From: an uncultured bacterium
GTDB taxonomy: Bacteria; Patescibacteriota; Saccharimonadia; Saccharimonadales; Saccharimonadaceae
Direction: 5' to 3'
DNA length: 15,738 nucleotides
NCBI GenBank assembly: GCA_903889015.1
Contig: CAISVS010000071.1
Coordinates: forward strand, 1 to 15,738
Shown: in pieces, positions 1-6,423 of the stretch
How the letters are laid out: every line of letters starts with the position of its first letter
Numbering within the stretch: position 1 is the stretch's first letter
The notes under the pieces: generated by a model
The model's database searches: none
What the model saw: only the letters and a program-made list of their open reading frames with translations
What the model was told of the DNA's origin: nothing
Position numbers and translations under genes: made by a program

Positions 1-330
1 AGAACCGATAATTTTTCACCCCTCTTCATCAGCTACAGCCGCAACAGCCAACCAACAACTAGTGGTGATTACCGCCGACTGGGCGCTCGAAGCATCCAAA
101 GAATTATTAATAAATATACTCGGATGGCTGGTATCACCAAACACGTCAGTCCACATACTATGCGCCATAGTTTTGCAACCGACTTATTAATGAACGGCGC
201 TGATATTCGTAGTGTTCAGGTTATGTTAGGCCACAGCAGCATCAGCACCACTCAGGTTTACACCCATGTGACAGACGAACATTTACGTGAAGTTCACGAA
301 AAATTTCATAGCGATACAGTTAACGATTAG
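1..330 (+). CDS. XerC/XerD-type tyrosine recombinase, C-terminal part (5' end outside window)
   Basis: The frame is open from the left edge to a TAG at 328-330 and gives the last 109 residues of a tyrosine recombinase. The visible catalytic elements are box [11 protein letters not shown] (His and the second catalytic Arg), the LGHSS histidine, and the nucleophile Tyr in TTQVYTHV near the C-terminus. The first catalytic Arg lies left of the window. The family cuts and rejoins DNA through a 3'-phosphotyrosyl link; XerC/XerD enzymes resolve chromosome dimers at dif. The SPLF...SIQRIINKY segment and the short tail after the Tyr look more like a housekeeping Xer protein than a phage integrase, but XerC and XerD cannot be told apart from this fragment. 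It converges on the pilin-like gene ending at 334 with 3 bp between the stop codons and no terminator. An ATG at 124 is internal, because homology continues upstream of it. Confidence 0.93.
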   Translation, partial: RTDNFSPLFISYSRNSQPTTSGDYRRLGARSIQRIINKYTRMAGITKHVSPHTMRHSFATDLLMNGADIRSVQVMLGHSSISTTQVYTHVTDEHLREVHEKFHSDTVND

Positions 331-333
331 GGA

Positions 334-1539
334 TTATGGCGTACAGTTGAGGCCAGAATTATCAAAGTCCGAAGCCTTGTCTGTAATTTTGAAATACTTA
401 CAAAAGCTACCAGTAGTATCAACAGTAGCAGCAGGATATGGGAAGTTTACATCTGTTAATTCTACTCTGGTTTTAGTCCTTCTGAACAAATCATTTGCTC
501 GACCCGTTGAATCAATCTCTGGTTGAACGGCATTGAATTTTACACAACCAGCACCAGACCTAGTAACAGGATCACAGGCCTGAGCGCTATTTGATAGGCT
601 AATTCGATAACTAGTTTTTTTGTACAACGCTGCCAAATTTAAGTATGCAGTATGATCACCATATTGTACCGACACAGGTAATTTAATCGTCGAAGAACAT
701 GAATATGCCACACTGTCTAAGCTTGGACTGCAACTACCCAACACCAACGTTGAGTCTTTGATAGTTTTTGGCATATCTGTAGCAAAAGCTAAATTAGATA
801 TACCGATATCAGATGGATACAAGAATAAAGTGTTAGTGGAGGCATTATCGTTATTAGCGTCAAAATCAGTCAAATTAAAACCTGCGCCACCGTTGCCTAC
901 TTTATTGAACTGCACTAACTGAGTGCGCATAACAGAAGGACGGTTCAAGCTAGTAGTCGATATCCAACTATTTTTAGTCAATAACGGCATAGACGCAGCC
1001 GACGGCACATCAACTGATAAATTAGTACCCTGAAGGTCATCAACATTAAACCAATCCAGTCGTATCGTATCAAATGCCGTCACACCAGCAAGTGGGATAA
1101 TTTTGCTGCTATCTGAATTTAATGAGCCTATGTAATCATCAGTGTCTAAAAATATTTTGACACATGTGTACGCTTGAGCTAGATTGTTTGAACCATTCGT
1201 CTGAACTTTAACCTCGTTATCTAATTGAACAATGTTATTAAGTTTTGTGACAGCCGTATTGCATGTCGAAGAATTGACATCACTTTGCGCCGCCAAACAA
1301 GCTGCCGCGTCACCAGTGTTGCAAATAGTCTGATAGCGCAGTAGTGCCCGTTTTGCATCTTCAGTACCAGCTTTGGCTGAATCAGCTGCACTTTGAGATA
1401 AATCAGTATTGCTGGCTTGAGTTTGGTCTTGGACCATGTTTCTGACGAAACTTACGGTAACAATCGTAATAAGCAAAGCTGCAAAAATAACTACGAACAG
1501 TGATACCGCCCCTCGCTGTTTTTGATTTATTTTAGTCAT
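334..1539 (-). CDS. PilX/GspK-like pilus-tip minor pilin
   Basis: This 401-aa protein is the last gene of the pilus locus. Its N-terminus has a short basic leader ending KQRG, then a hydrophobic helix (about residues 11-33) and a polar stretch AADSAKAGTEDAKRAL, which resembles the PilX N-terminal pattern (A..A..G..DA). Gly10 could be the PilD cleavage site, but +5 is Phe, not the usual Glu. Loss of Glu5 is typical of GspK-type tip pilins, which sit at the fibre end and need no contact with a subunit above. The large periplasm-side or extracellular domain has several Cys residues, probably forming disulfides. The start ATG has a perfect SD, AAAAGGAG, 8 nt upstream, and the PilW-like gene ends 28 bp before. 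The order GspH-, I-, J-, K-like matches minor pilin clusters elsewhere. Family membership rests on the N-terminus; the rest I do not recognise. Confidence 0.78.
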   Translation of the reverse strand: MTKINQKQRGAVSLFVVIFAALLITIVTVSFVRNMVQDQTQASNTDLSQSAADSAKAGTEDAKRALLRYQTICNTGDAAACLAAQSDVNSSTCNTAVTKLNNIVQLDNEVKVQTNGSNNLAQAYTCVKIFLDTDDYIGSLNSDSSKIIPLAGVTAFDTIRLDWFNVDDLQGTNLSVDVPSAASMPLLTKNSWISTTSLNRPSVMRTQLVQFNKVGNGGAGFNLTDFDANNDNASTNTLFLYPSDIGISNLAFATDMPKTIKDSTLVLGSCSPSLDSVAYSCSSTIKLPVSVQYGDHTAYLNLAALYKKTSYRISLSNSAQACDPVTRSGAGCVKFNAVQPEIDSTGRANDLFRRTKTRVELTDVNFPYPAATVDTTGSFCKYFKITDKASDFDNSGLNCTP

Positions 1540-1567
1540 ATCATATTCTCCTTTTTATGATTGCAGG

Positions 1568-2287
1568 TTATTTGGCTGAATTACCAGCTCGCGCTAATGT
1601 ATTAAATTGAGTTATTGAACAATATGCAACATCTGACCCAGCCTCATTTGGGGCTTTACAGACCTTAATAAGCTTTGGGTCATCATTTAGCGCATCCTGA
1701 TCATTAGTACCGATAACAAAACTGATGTTATATAATTGCTGCTGCGTTTTCATATCAGTCGCTCCATCTGTCGTTGTGATGCTAAATTTATGAATAGCTA
1801 GACTATGTTCACCCGCATCAAGCAGCTCAACTGCACCGACTGGATCGATTGTTCTATTTGGATGTACACAATAATCATCAGTTGGGTCTAGGATTTTTAT
1901 AAAACGAATCTCTGGTAATTGTACTGCTGAATTAGCGTAAACATTACGAGATGAATTTAGTGGATGGGTTTGAGTATTTGAAATGGCAACACCATAATTC
2001 CATATAAAGCTATACTGCCCCAAACACAAGCGACCGCCCCAGTCCTGAGATACATAATGCTTGCTGTCAGCCAAATTAAATCGCACATTACCATTAATAC
2101 TTCTTTGTAACTCACTGACAAGCGAACGCCCAGCTTGATTGACATCTTTTAAAGTCACGCCACGATTATATATATTAGCTATTTGCATAACAGTCATTGC
2201 GACCGCAATCAACAATACAGAAACAAAACCCATCGCCAGCATTAATTCAATCAATGTAAATCCGTGTTTTTTATTAACGTGGCTCAT
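1568..2287 (-). CDS. PilW/GspJ-like minor pilin (prepilin)
   Basis: This 239-aa protein has a textbook class III signal: basic leader MSHVNKKHG, cleavage after Gly9, then FTLIEL with Phe at +1 and Glu at +5, and a hydrophobic helix to about residue 33. After cleavage and N-methylation by PilD it would enter the pilus as a minor subunit. The segment IYNRGVTLKDVNQAGR after the helix recalls saccharibacterial pilins; by position and size it matches PilW/GspJ. The C-terminal half has Cys residues (GRLCLG, DDYCVH, KVCK, AYCS) that could pair into disulfides. ATG at 2287 lies inside the end of the preceding PilV-like gene (14-bp overlap), so the two are translationally coupled. A GAGGT SD sits 4-5 nt upstream. 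The exact PilW assignment is by synteny and is moderate. Confidence 0.85.
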   Translation of the reverse strand: MSHVNKKHGFTLIELMLAMGFVSVLLIAVAMTVMQIANIYNRGVTLKDVNQAGRSLVSELQRSINGNVRFNLADSKHYVSQDWGGRLCLGQYSFIWNYGVAISNTQTHPLNSSRNVYANSAVQLPEIRFIKILDPTDDYCVHPNRTIDPVGAVELLDAGEHSLAIHKFSITTTDGATDMKTQQQLYNISFVIGTNDQDALNDDPKLIKVCKAPNEAGSDVAYCSITQFNTLARAGNSAK

Positions 2288-2894
2288 ATAACCTCACTAT
2301 TGTACCTAAAGTAACCGGAATTGAATTACCTGGACCACTCCAACACGCCCGAATATGAAAATCAACATAACTAGCATTGCTTTGACTGTTTGTGGTTTCA
2401 GTTGCGGCACTAACAGCCTCTATCCATATGCCTTCTGCCCTAGTGACATTGTCATTTTGATACTGAACTTGCGAATAGGTACTAGCGGCAAATAATTTAC
2501 CTGCCGGCGGAACATAAGTTGCGTTATGAGCATTCAATATAAAACTAAACTGAGGAGGAGTTGGACAAGTTGCCACACCCGCACCAAAGTCACTCGAATT
2601 TGTAACCGAGGCCGTATTGGTTTTTATCAACTTCCACTGCGCGGCAGCACCAGTATAATTAGCGATGCCTTTTTGATATGCCGCAACATAAGATGCGTTC
2701 AAAAAACGCAAAGTTTCAGCCTGGGCGTCCATCTCGTTACGAACCATTGATATTTCAAGTGCCCGCTGTGAAGTCGCCGCCCCTTGATTCATAATAGATA
2801 TCCCGCCAACAGCAACCAAACTAAAAATTGTGATTGCAAATAATACTTCAATCAAAGTGTCACCGCGCGAACCATCACGAATAATTACTGACAT
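2274..2894 (-). CDS. PilV/GspI-like minor pilin with Asp at +1
   Basis: This 206-aa prepilin-like protein has leader MSVIIRDGSRG followed by DTLIEVLFAITIFSL and a hydrophobic helix to about residue 35. The LIEVL core with Glu at +5 and the FAITIFSL run are typical of PilV/GspI pilins. The +1 residue is Asp where Phe or Met is usual, which may alter N-methylation or fibre packing; cleavage itself mainly requires the Gly at -1. A predicted disulfide could join Cys in VATCPTP and IRACWSG. It overlaps the upstream GspH-like gene by 10 bp and the downstream PilW-like gene by 14 bp, so the three form one coupled block. ATG at 2894 has GCGAGGTT about 10 nt upstream. Role: probable component of the pilus-tip priming complex, inferred from neighbours. 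Confidence 0.82.
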   Translation of the reverse strand: MSVIIRDGSRGDTLIEVLFAITIFSLVAVGGISIMNQGAATSQRALEISMVRNEMDAQAETLRFLNASYVAAYQKGIANYTGAAAQWKLIKTNTASVTNSSDFGAGVATCPTPPQFSFILNAHNATYVPPAGKLFAASTYSQVQYQNDNVTRAEGIWIEAVSAATETTNSQSNASYVDFHIRACWSGPGNSIPVTLGTIVRLYEPR

Positions 2895-3610
2895 GTGTTT
2901 CTAACCTCGCTGACACCCAAAGTTTCAACACCACTGGCGCCGTTAGAGTTGGCCGAAACATAGATTGCCGATTTTGAACCCGCGAATAAACTATCTGAAT
3001 TAACACAAACGTTAATTGACTGAGTCAAAGCTGACTGAGTCAAAAGTTCTAATGAAATTTTATTATCATCAACCACAGATTCAGGAGAAATGAACGTTCG
3101 GATTGAGCCACTAGTTGGAGACCGAAGAATCAAGATAGAAAAACTAGCCGCGGCTTTGTTAATAGGATTAACTAAATAAGCACCCCATTCAACGTTGTAT
3201 GTTTCGCTGCTAGCCGATGTTGGCGCAATACCATACATTTTAATTGCCGATAACTCATCAACTACAGCCAAAGAAGACAAAGCGCTATTATTACCCACAA
3301 CCCTTCGTATCAATAAGCTTTTGCCATCAGAAGACGTGATATATCGTCCTAGAATCAAACAATCCGATTGACCACGCGGAACATGAGTATCCGAACCACA
3401 CACACCAGTAATATTATTATTGCTAACATTTGCAACCTCTGAATATTGCTGCTGCAAAAATGATTGAAGCGTTACAACACTATCACGATACCTCTGAGTA
3501 TCAATTGACGCACTTGATCCAGCCAAAACACCCACAATCAATAAAGATGTGATACCAAGAAAAAGCATCGTCTCAATAATAGTAAAACCAGCTGTACGTG
3601 AGGGCTTCAT
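2885..3610 (-). CDS. FimT/GspH-like minor pilin (first gene of minor pilin block)
   Basis: This is a 241-aa prepilin with leader MKPSRTAG, then FTIIETMLFLGITSLL; cleavage after Gly8, Phe at +1, Glu at +5, and a helix to about residue 30. By position at the head of a GspH-I-J-K-like series it is best called FimT/FimU/GspH-like. The soluble domain has Cys in GVCGSD and SDCLIL, and again near the C-terminus (NVCVN, NTCQ). The frame can be extended to a TTG at 3619, but that codon overlaps a TATAAT -10 box at 3619-3624, so ATG at 3610 is preferred. That makes the message almost leaderless. It ends 10 bp inside the PilV-like gene. A 15-bp tandem duplication (3017-3044) encodes LTQSALTQS. Expression is probably from its own promoter plus read-through from pilD. 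Confidence 0.85.
   Translation of the reverse strand: MKPSRTAGFTIIETMLFLGITSLLIVGVLAGSSASIDTQRYRDSVVTLQSFLQQQYSEVANVSNNNITGVCGSDTHVPRGQSDCLILGRYITSSDGKSLLIRRVVGNNSALSSLAVVDELSAIKMYGIAPTSASSETYNVEWGAYLVNPINKAAASFSILILRSPTSGSIRTFISPESVVDDNKISLELLTQSALTQSINVCVNSDSLFAGSKSAIYVSANSNGASGVETLGVSEVRNTCQ
3017..3044. repeat. Two-copy 13-bp direct repeat inside the GspH-like pilin gene
   Basis: TGACTGAGTCAAA occurs at 3017-3029 and again at 3032-3044, a 15-bp period. On the coding strand this gives the duplicated peptide LTQSALTQS. The period is a whole number of codons, so the frame is kept. TGACTGAGTCA is itself an odd-length palindrome. Probably a small tandem duplication within coding sequence rather than a regulatory site. 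Confidence 0.8.
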
Positions 3611-3618
3611 TTGCCTCA

Positions 3619-3627
3619 ATTATAACA
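3619..3627 (-). promoter_or_regulatory. Extended -10 promoter of the minor pilin block, implying a leaderless mRNA
   Basis: The minus strand reads TGTTATAAT, a perfect extended -10 (TGn + TATAAT), in the 39-bp gap after pilD. Only 8 nt (TGAGGCAA) separate the box from the ATG at 3610, so a start 6-7 nt downstream would leave a 1-2 nt leader. No good -35 is seen at 17 bp, as is common with extended -10 promoters. Transcription start is inferred, not shown. Confidence 0.6.
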
Positions 3628-3649
3628 TAAGCTTGTTTACCATATAAGA

Positions 3650-4528
3650 CTATGGCAAATAATTTGCGTAAATACTTAACAGATGGCTGCCTGCAAGGAC
3701 GGCAACAAATAATCCCGCAATCAAAAGTGGTCCAAAAGGCACCCGTGAATCAAGTTTTAACTTGCCCATAAACATAGTCGGTACGACGATGATACAGCCA
3801 ATTAAGTTAGCCGCAAATAGTGCTAAAAAGGCCAGCTTCCAATCTGCAATCAAAAGCGCCAGACCTAAGCCCAATTTGATATCACCAAATCCTATCCACC
3901 TGCCTTTTGATATCAAATATAAACTTAAATATATACCACTTAAAATAATTACAGAGGCCACAATATTGATTACGGCATTCAGCTTGTCGTTAGTATTGAT
4001 AATAATTAACAATGAGTTAATTGCACCTAATCCAATCACTGTAAAATTAATATTATTGGGCAATAAAAACCATTTACTGTCATAAACAAACAAAATCGCC
4101 AGTGCCACACCAGCAACTAACCAAACCACAAACCGAGCAATATCGATACTACTTGATAGTGGATACGGCCAATAGGCATAAGACAACACAAACAGCAAAG
4201 CTACACCGACTTCAATCAATGGCTCCATATATCCAATTGGCTGACGACATTTACGGCAACGTCCCCCCAGCGACAACCAGCTGATTAGCGGTATTAAATC
4301 ATACCACTTCAAAGTATATGAACAATGTAAACATCGCGAACGATCATTTGATACTGATGCCTTGGTTAATTTTTTTAATGTTTTATACTCATTTGAATCG
4401 ACTTCTTCGCCAGCGGCTTTATCTTCAACTAATTGTCTGGCCCGTAATCGCCAAACTGATGCACCTGCAAAACTACCCAAAATCAAGCCAAATAGCGATA
4501 ATGACAGATATATAACAAATTGTTCCAT
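3650..4528 (-). CDS. pilD: Prepilin peptidase and N-methyltransferase PilD (A24 aspartic protease)
   Basis: This 292-aa polytopic membrane enzyme removes prepilin leaders after Gly and methylates the new N-terminus. In order: a first membrane helix with GSFAGASVWRLR (about residues 18-29), the cytosolic domain with a zinc-type tetracysteine (RCLHC at 66-69 and RCRKC at 91-94), a GYMEPLIE segment matching the family's (R/G)YP.(V/L)E motif, catalytic Asp150 in LFVYDSKWFLLPN, and catalytic Asp216 in GFGDIKLG, followed by hydrophobic helices. All catalytic and metal residues are present. The frame extends to ATG 4540 and TTG 4561, but TTG 4561 lies at the edge of the pilA terminator and ATG 4540 lies in a -10 box; ATG 4528 fits best. 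It serves pilA and the minor pilins on either side. Confidence 0.93.
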   Translation of the reverse strand: MEQFVIYLSLSLFGLILGSFAGASVWRLRARQLVEDKAAGEEVDSNEYKTLKKLTKASVSNDRSRCLHCSYTLKWYDLIPLISWLSLGGRCRKCRQPIGYMEPLIEVGVALLFVLSYAYWPYPLSSSIDIARFVVWLVAGVALAILFVYDSKWFLLPNNINFTVIGLGAINSLLIIINTNDKLNAVINIVASVIILSGIYLSLYLISKGRWIGFGDIKLGLGLALLIADWKLAFLALFAANLIGCIIVVPTMFMGKLKLDSRVPFGPLLIAGLFVAVLAGSHLLSIYANYLP

Positions 4529-4535
4529 AAGCACT

Positions 4536-4544
4536 ATCATATCA
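4536..4544 (-). promoter_or_regulatory. Extended -10 promoter of pilD, implying a leaderless mRNA
   Basis: The minus strand reads TGATATGAT (TGn + TATGAT, one mismatch to TATAAT), just after the pilA terminator and 7 nt before ATG 4528. There is no SD upstream of this ATG. This explains how pilD is expressed when transcription of pilA stops at the terminator. No convincing -35; TTTTTG at 17 bp is the terminator's T-tract. Confidence 0.5.
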
Positions 4545-4554
4545 GTTTTGATCA

Positions 4555-4591
4555 CAAACAAAAACCTCTCAGACTAAAATCTAAGAGGTTT
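4555..4591 (-). terminator. Rho-independent terminator of pilA
   Basis: On the minus strand AAACCTCT (4591-4584) pairs with AGAGGTTT (4569-4562), with an added 3-bp inner stem (AGA/TCT) after one mismatch and a 6-nt loop, followed by a T-rich run TTTTTGTTTG. It starts about 20 bp past the pilA stop codon. It is the only clear intrinsic terminator in the window. Confidence 0.85.
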
Positions 4592-4610
4592 AGTAAGTTA
4601 CAATAAGCAA

Positions 4611-5120
4611 CTAGTTACTTCGACAGTCAAAGCCACCACCTTCAAGTACCATCTGAAAGGCTACCGAACGTGACCCTTTAGTAATTGCTGTGTCATTAGT
4701 AGCACCACAGACTGAGCCGACTGAATAATAAATCGTGTTTTGACCAGTTGCAAAATCAACTGATAAAGGTGCACCAGCAGCTGCAGGTGATGGTTTCAAT
4801 TCATAAGCCGTCACAGCGGCACCCTGTGTTGATGTCGAACCGAGTGGATCAACAAAAGTATCACCATTAACTAACAAATACGATGTCTCAAATGCAGTCC
4901 ATGCTGCAGCAGTTGCAGGTAATGCGCCCCTGTTAGATGACGTATAGTTTGTAATAGCAGTTTGAACGCGTGATAGGTCTTGTTTGCGTTGTGAATCACG
5001 TTGACTACGTTGCAAAGCTGGCAATGCGATAAATACCATCATGAATATCAATCCAGCAATAGCCAACACTAATACGACTTCAATAATCGTAAAGCCTCTT
5101 CCTTTTTTCTTTGTATCCAC
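4611..5120 (-). CDS. pilA: Major type IV pilin PilA (prepilin)
   Basis: This 169-aa prepilin is the probable main fibre subunit. Leader MDTKKKGRG is cleaved after Gly9, leaving FTIIEV with Phe +1 and Glu +5, a long hydrophobic helix (about 10-36), an amphipathic part rich in Arg/Gln/Ser (QRSQRDSQRKQDLSRVQTAI), and a small globular head. Two Cys (about 138 and 166) near the C-terminus form the expected D-region disulfide. Its central place between pilC and pilD, its own promoter and its own terminator all suit a highly expressed subunit. The frame opens at GTG 5135, but that codon is part of the SD-like AAAGGTGGG; GTG 5120, about 12 nt downstream, is the likelier start and gives a typical short leader. 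Whether it is truly the dominant pilin is inferred from context. Confidence 0.9.
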   Translation of the reverse strand: MDTKKKGRGFTIIEVVLVLAIAGLIFMMVFIALPALQRSQRDSQRKQDLSRVQTAITNYTSSNRGALPATAAAWTAFETSYLLVNGDTFVDPLGSTSTQGAAVTAYELKPSPAAAGAPLSVDFATGQNTIYYSVGSVCGATNDTAITKGSRSVAFQMVLEGGGFDCRSN

Positions 5121-5131
5121 GATGTAATTTC

Positions 5132-5139
5132 CCACCTTT
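5132..5139 (-). promoter_or_regulatory. Ribosome binding site deciding the pilA start
   Basis: The minus strand reads AAAGGTGG; AGGTG can pair with CACCU of the 16S 3' end. The same form precedes the 73-aa gene (AAGGTGG) and pilT (AGGGTGG). It covers the GTG at 5135, so translation should begin at GTG 5120 instead. The spacing is slightly long. Confidence 0.5.
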
Positions 5140-5182
5140 CTTACGAACCGTTTTTCATATAGTGCGATATACGCTTAAGCTT

Positions 5183-5211
5183 ATATTACTATAGCCGTCC
5201 AACCTTGTCTA
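5183..5211 (-). promoter_or_regulatory. Predicted pilA promoter
   Basis: The minus strand has TAGACA (5211-5206, one mismatch to TTGACA), a 17-bp spacer, and TAATAT (5188-5183). The -35 overlaps the pilC stop codon. A start near 5176 would give a leader of about 55 nt that carries the SD, unlike the leaderless heads elsewhere in this window. An 8-bp palindrome GCTTAAGC lies at 5173-5180, at the predicted start site. Confidence 0.45.
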
Positions 5212-6420
5212 TACGTTTATTCCATTAACCAAACTATATATAGGCAACAAAATTGCCGCCACCATACTGCCGGCTACGACAGCCAAAACAACCATCAAGA
5301 CAGGTTCGATTGCAGTCGATATATTTTTGACCTGTTCGTCCAATTCATCCTCATAAACTTGGGCTGTTTTGCCCATCATTTCGTCAATACGACCAGATTG
5401 TTCGCCAATCTTAATCATCTGAGGTACCAGTGGTAAAATATTTTCTTCAGGCGTAAGTGCAACCGACAGCGCCTTACCGCCTTTGACCTTTTCAACGGCT
5501 CGCAAGATGCTTTCTTGGATTAAGGTATTATTAACAGCAACTGATGTCAATTTCAACATATCCAACATACTAACACCGGTGCCTAATAACGTCTGCCCAG
5601 TACGAGCAAATCGCGCCATATATAGTTTTTGAAACATCTTACCAAATACCGGCACTTTTATTTTAAACGTGTCAGTTACTCTAATGCCTGATTCAGTCTG
5701 CAAATATTGCATCAAAAAATAAATCACCACACCAGTCACCAATATAATTAACCACCAGTAGTGGGCTGCAAAATTAGCCGCATCAACCATAACTTGAGTC
5801 AAAAATGGTAATTGCTTTTTTAAGTCATGATACAGCTTTTCAACTTGCGGAACGACAGTAAACAACATAAATGCAATAACGCCAAAAATAACAACCAACA
5901 CAATAATTGGATATGTCAGAGCGCCTTTAATTTTACTGGCAATAGCTGCATCTTTTTCTTGCTGATCGGCTATGCGCTGTAACGATTCGTCCAACGTACC
6001 AGACATTTCACCAGCGCCAACTAACGCCAAAAAAACTGCATCAAAGACATTTGGATACTTTGCAAATGAATCAGACAACGACTTTCCACCCTCAATTGAG
6101 GCGGTTATGTCTTGAACAATCGACTGCAATTTTTTATTTTCAGTCTGTTCTAAAACGGTATTAAAGCTCTGCGCCAATGGCAAACCTGCACCGATTAGCG
6201 TTGCCAATTGACGAGTGAAAACAATTCGATCTTTGGTGGTAATACGGCCACTCAAACGAGAAAAAAAGTTCTCGTTATCACTTTGTTCTTTAATACTAAG
6301 AGGTGTGAATCCTTGATTAATCAAAAGTTTAGCTGCAGCACTTTCAGAGTCAGCCTGCACCGTAGCTTTTGTAATCTTATTTGTCGTTTGATCACGAGCC
6401 TCGTAGTTGAATTTTTTCAT
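5209..6420 (-). CDS. pilC: Type IV pilus inner-membrane platform protein PilC
   Basis: This 403-aa protein is the usual length for PilC/GspF. It has two T2SSF repeats: the first around residues 65-190 with LVGAGEMSGTLDESL, the second around 265-395 with MIKIGEQSGRIDEMM, each followed by membrane helices (about 170-190, 222-240 and 374-396). PilC is the membrane rotor on which PilB adds and PilT removes pilins. The N-terminal 50 residues form the small cytosolic domain that starts YEARD, as in the family. ATG 6420 follows the pilT stop by 3 nt, with SD GAGAGG inside the end of pilT, so the two are co-transcribed and coupled. pilA follows after about 90 bp from its own promoter, with no terminator seen between. 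Confidence 0.96.
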   Translation of the reverse strand: MKKFNYEARDQTTNKITKATVQADSESAAAKLLINQGFTPLSIKEQSDNENFFSRLSGRITTKDRIVFTRQLATLIGAGLPLAQSFNTVLEQTENKKLQSIVQDITASIEGGKSLSDSFAKYPNVFDAVFLALVGAGEMSGTLDESLQRIADQQEKDAAIASKIKGALTYPIIVLVVIFGVIAFMLFTVVPQVEKLYHDLKKQLPFLTQVMVDAANFAAHYWWLIILVTGVVIYFLMQYLQTESGIRVTDTFKIKVPVFGKMFQKLYMARFARTGQTLLGTGVSMLDMLKLTSVAVNNTLIQESILRAVEKVKGGKALSVALTPEENILPLVPQMIKIGEQSGRIDEMMGKTAQVYEDELDEQVKNISTAIEPVLMVVLAVVAGSMVAAILLPIYSLVNGINV

Positions 6421-6423
6421 TTA

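Noticed and set aside
1..330. Tyrosine recombinase as the integrase of a mobile element.
   Set aside because: Sequence is Xer-like, and there is no tRNA, att repeat or phage gene nearby; the neighbours are core pilus genes.
3611..3640. TTATGTTATAAT on the minus strand resembles the XerD arm of a dif site.
   Set aside because: No matching left arm (GCATAA-type) 6 bp away; the match is explained by an extended -10 promoter.
3642..3657. Hairpin CCATA/TATGG just after the pilD stop as a terminator.
   Set aside because: A 5-bp stem with no following T-run.
3609..3660. 7-bp inverted repeat ATTTGCC (3609-3615) and GGCAAAT (3654-3660) around the minor pilin promoter, possible operator or loop.
   Set aside because: Arms are short, about 38 bp apart, and one is in pilD codons, the other at the pilin start; expected by chance in AT-rich DNA.
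3762..4085. 107-aa plus-strand open frame opposite pilD.
   Set aside because: Antisense shadow; its hydrophobic look reflects the complement of membrane-helix codons.
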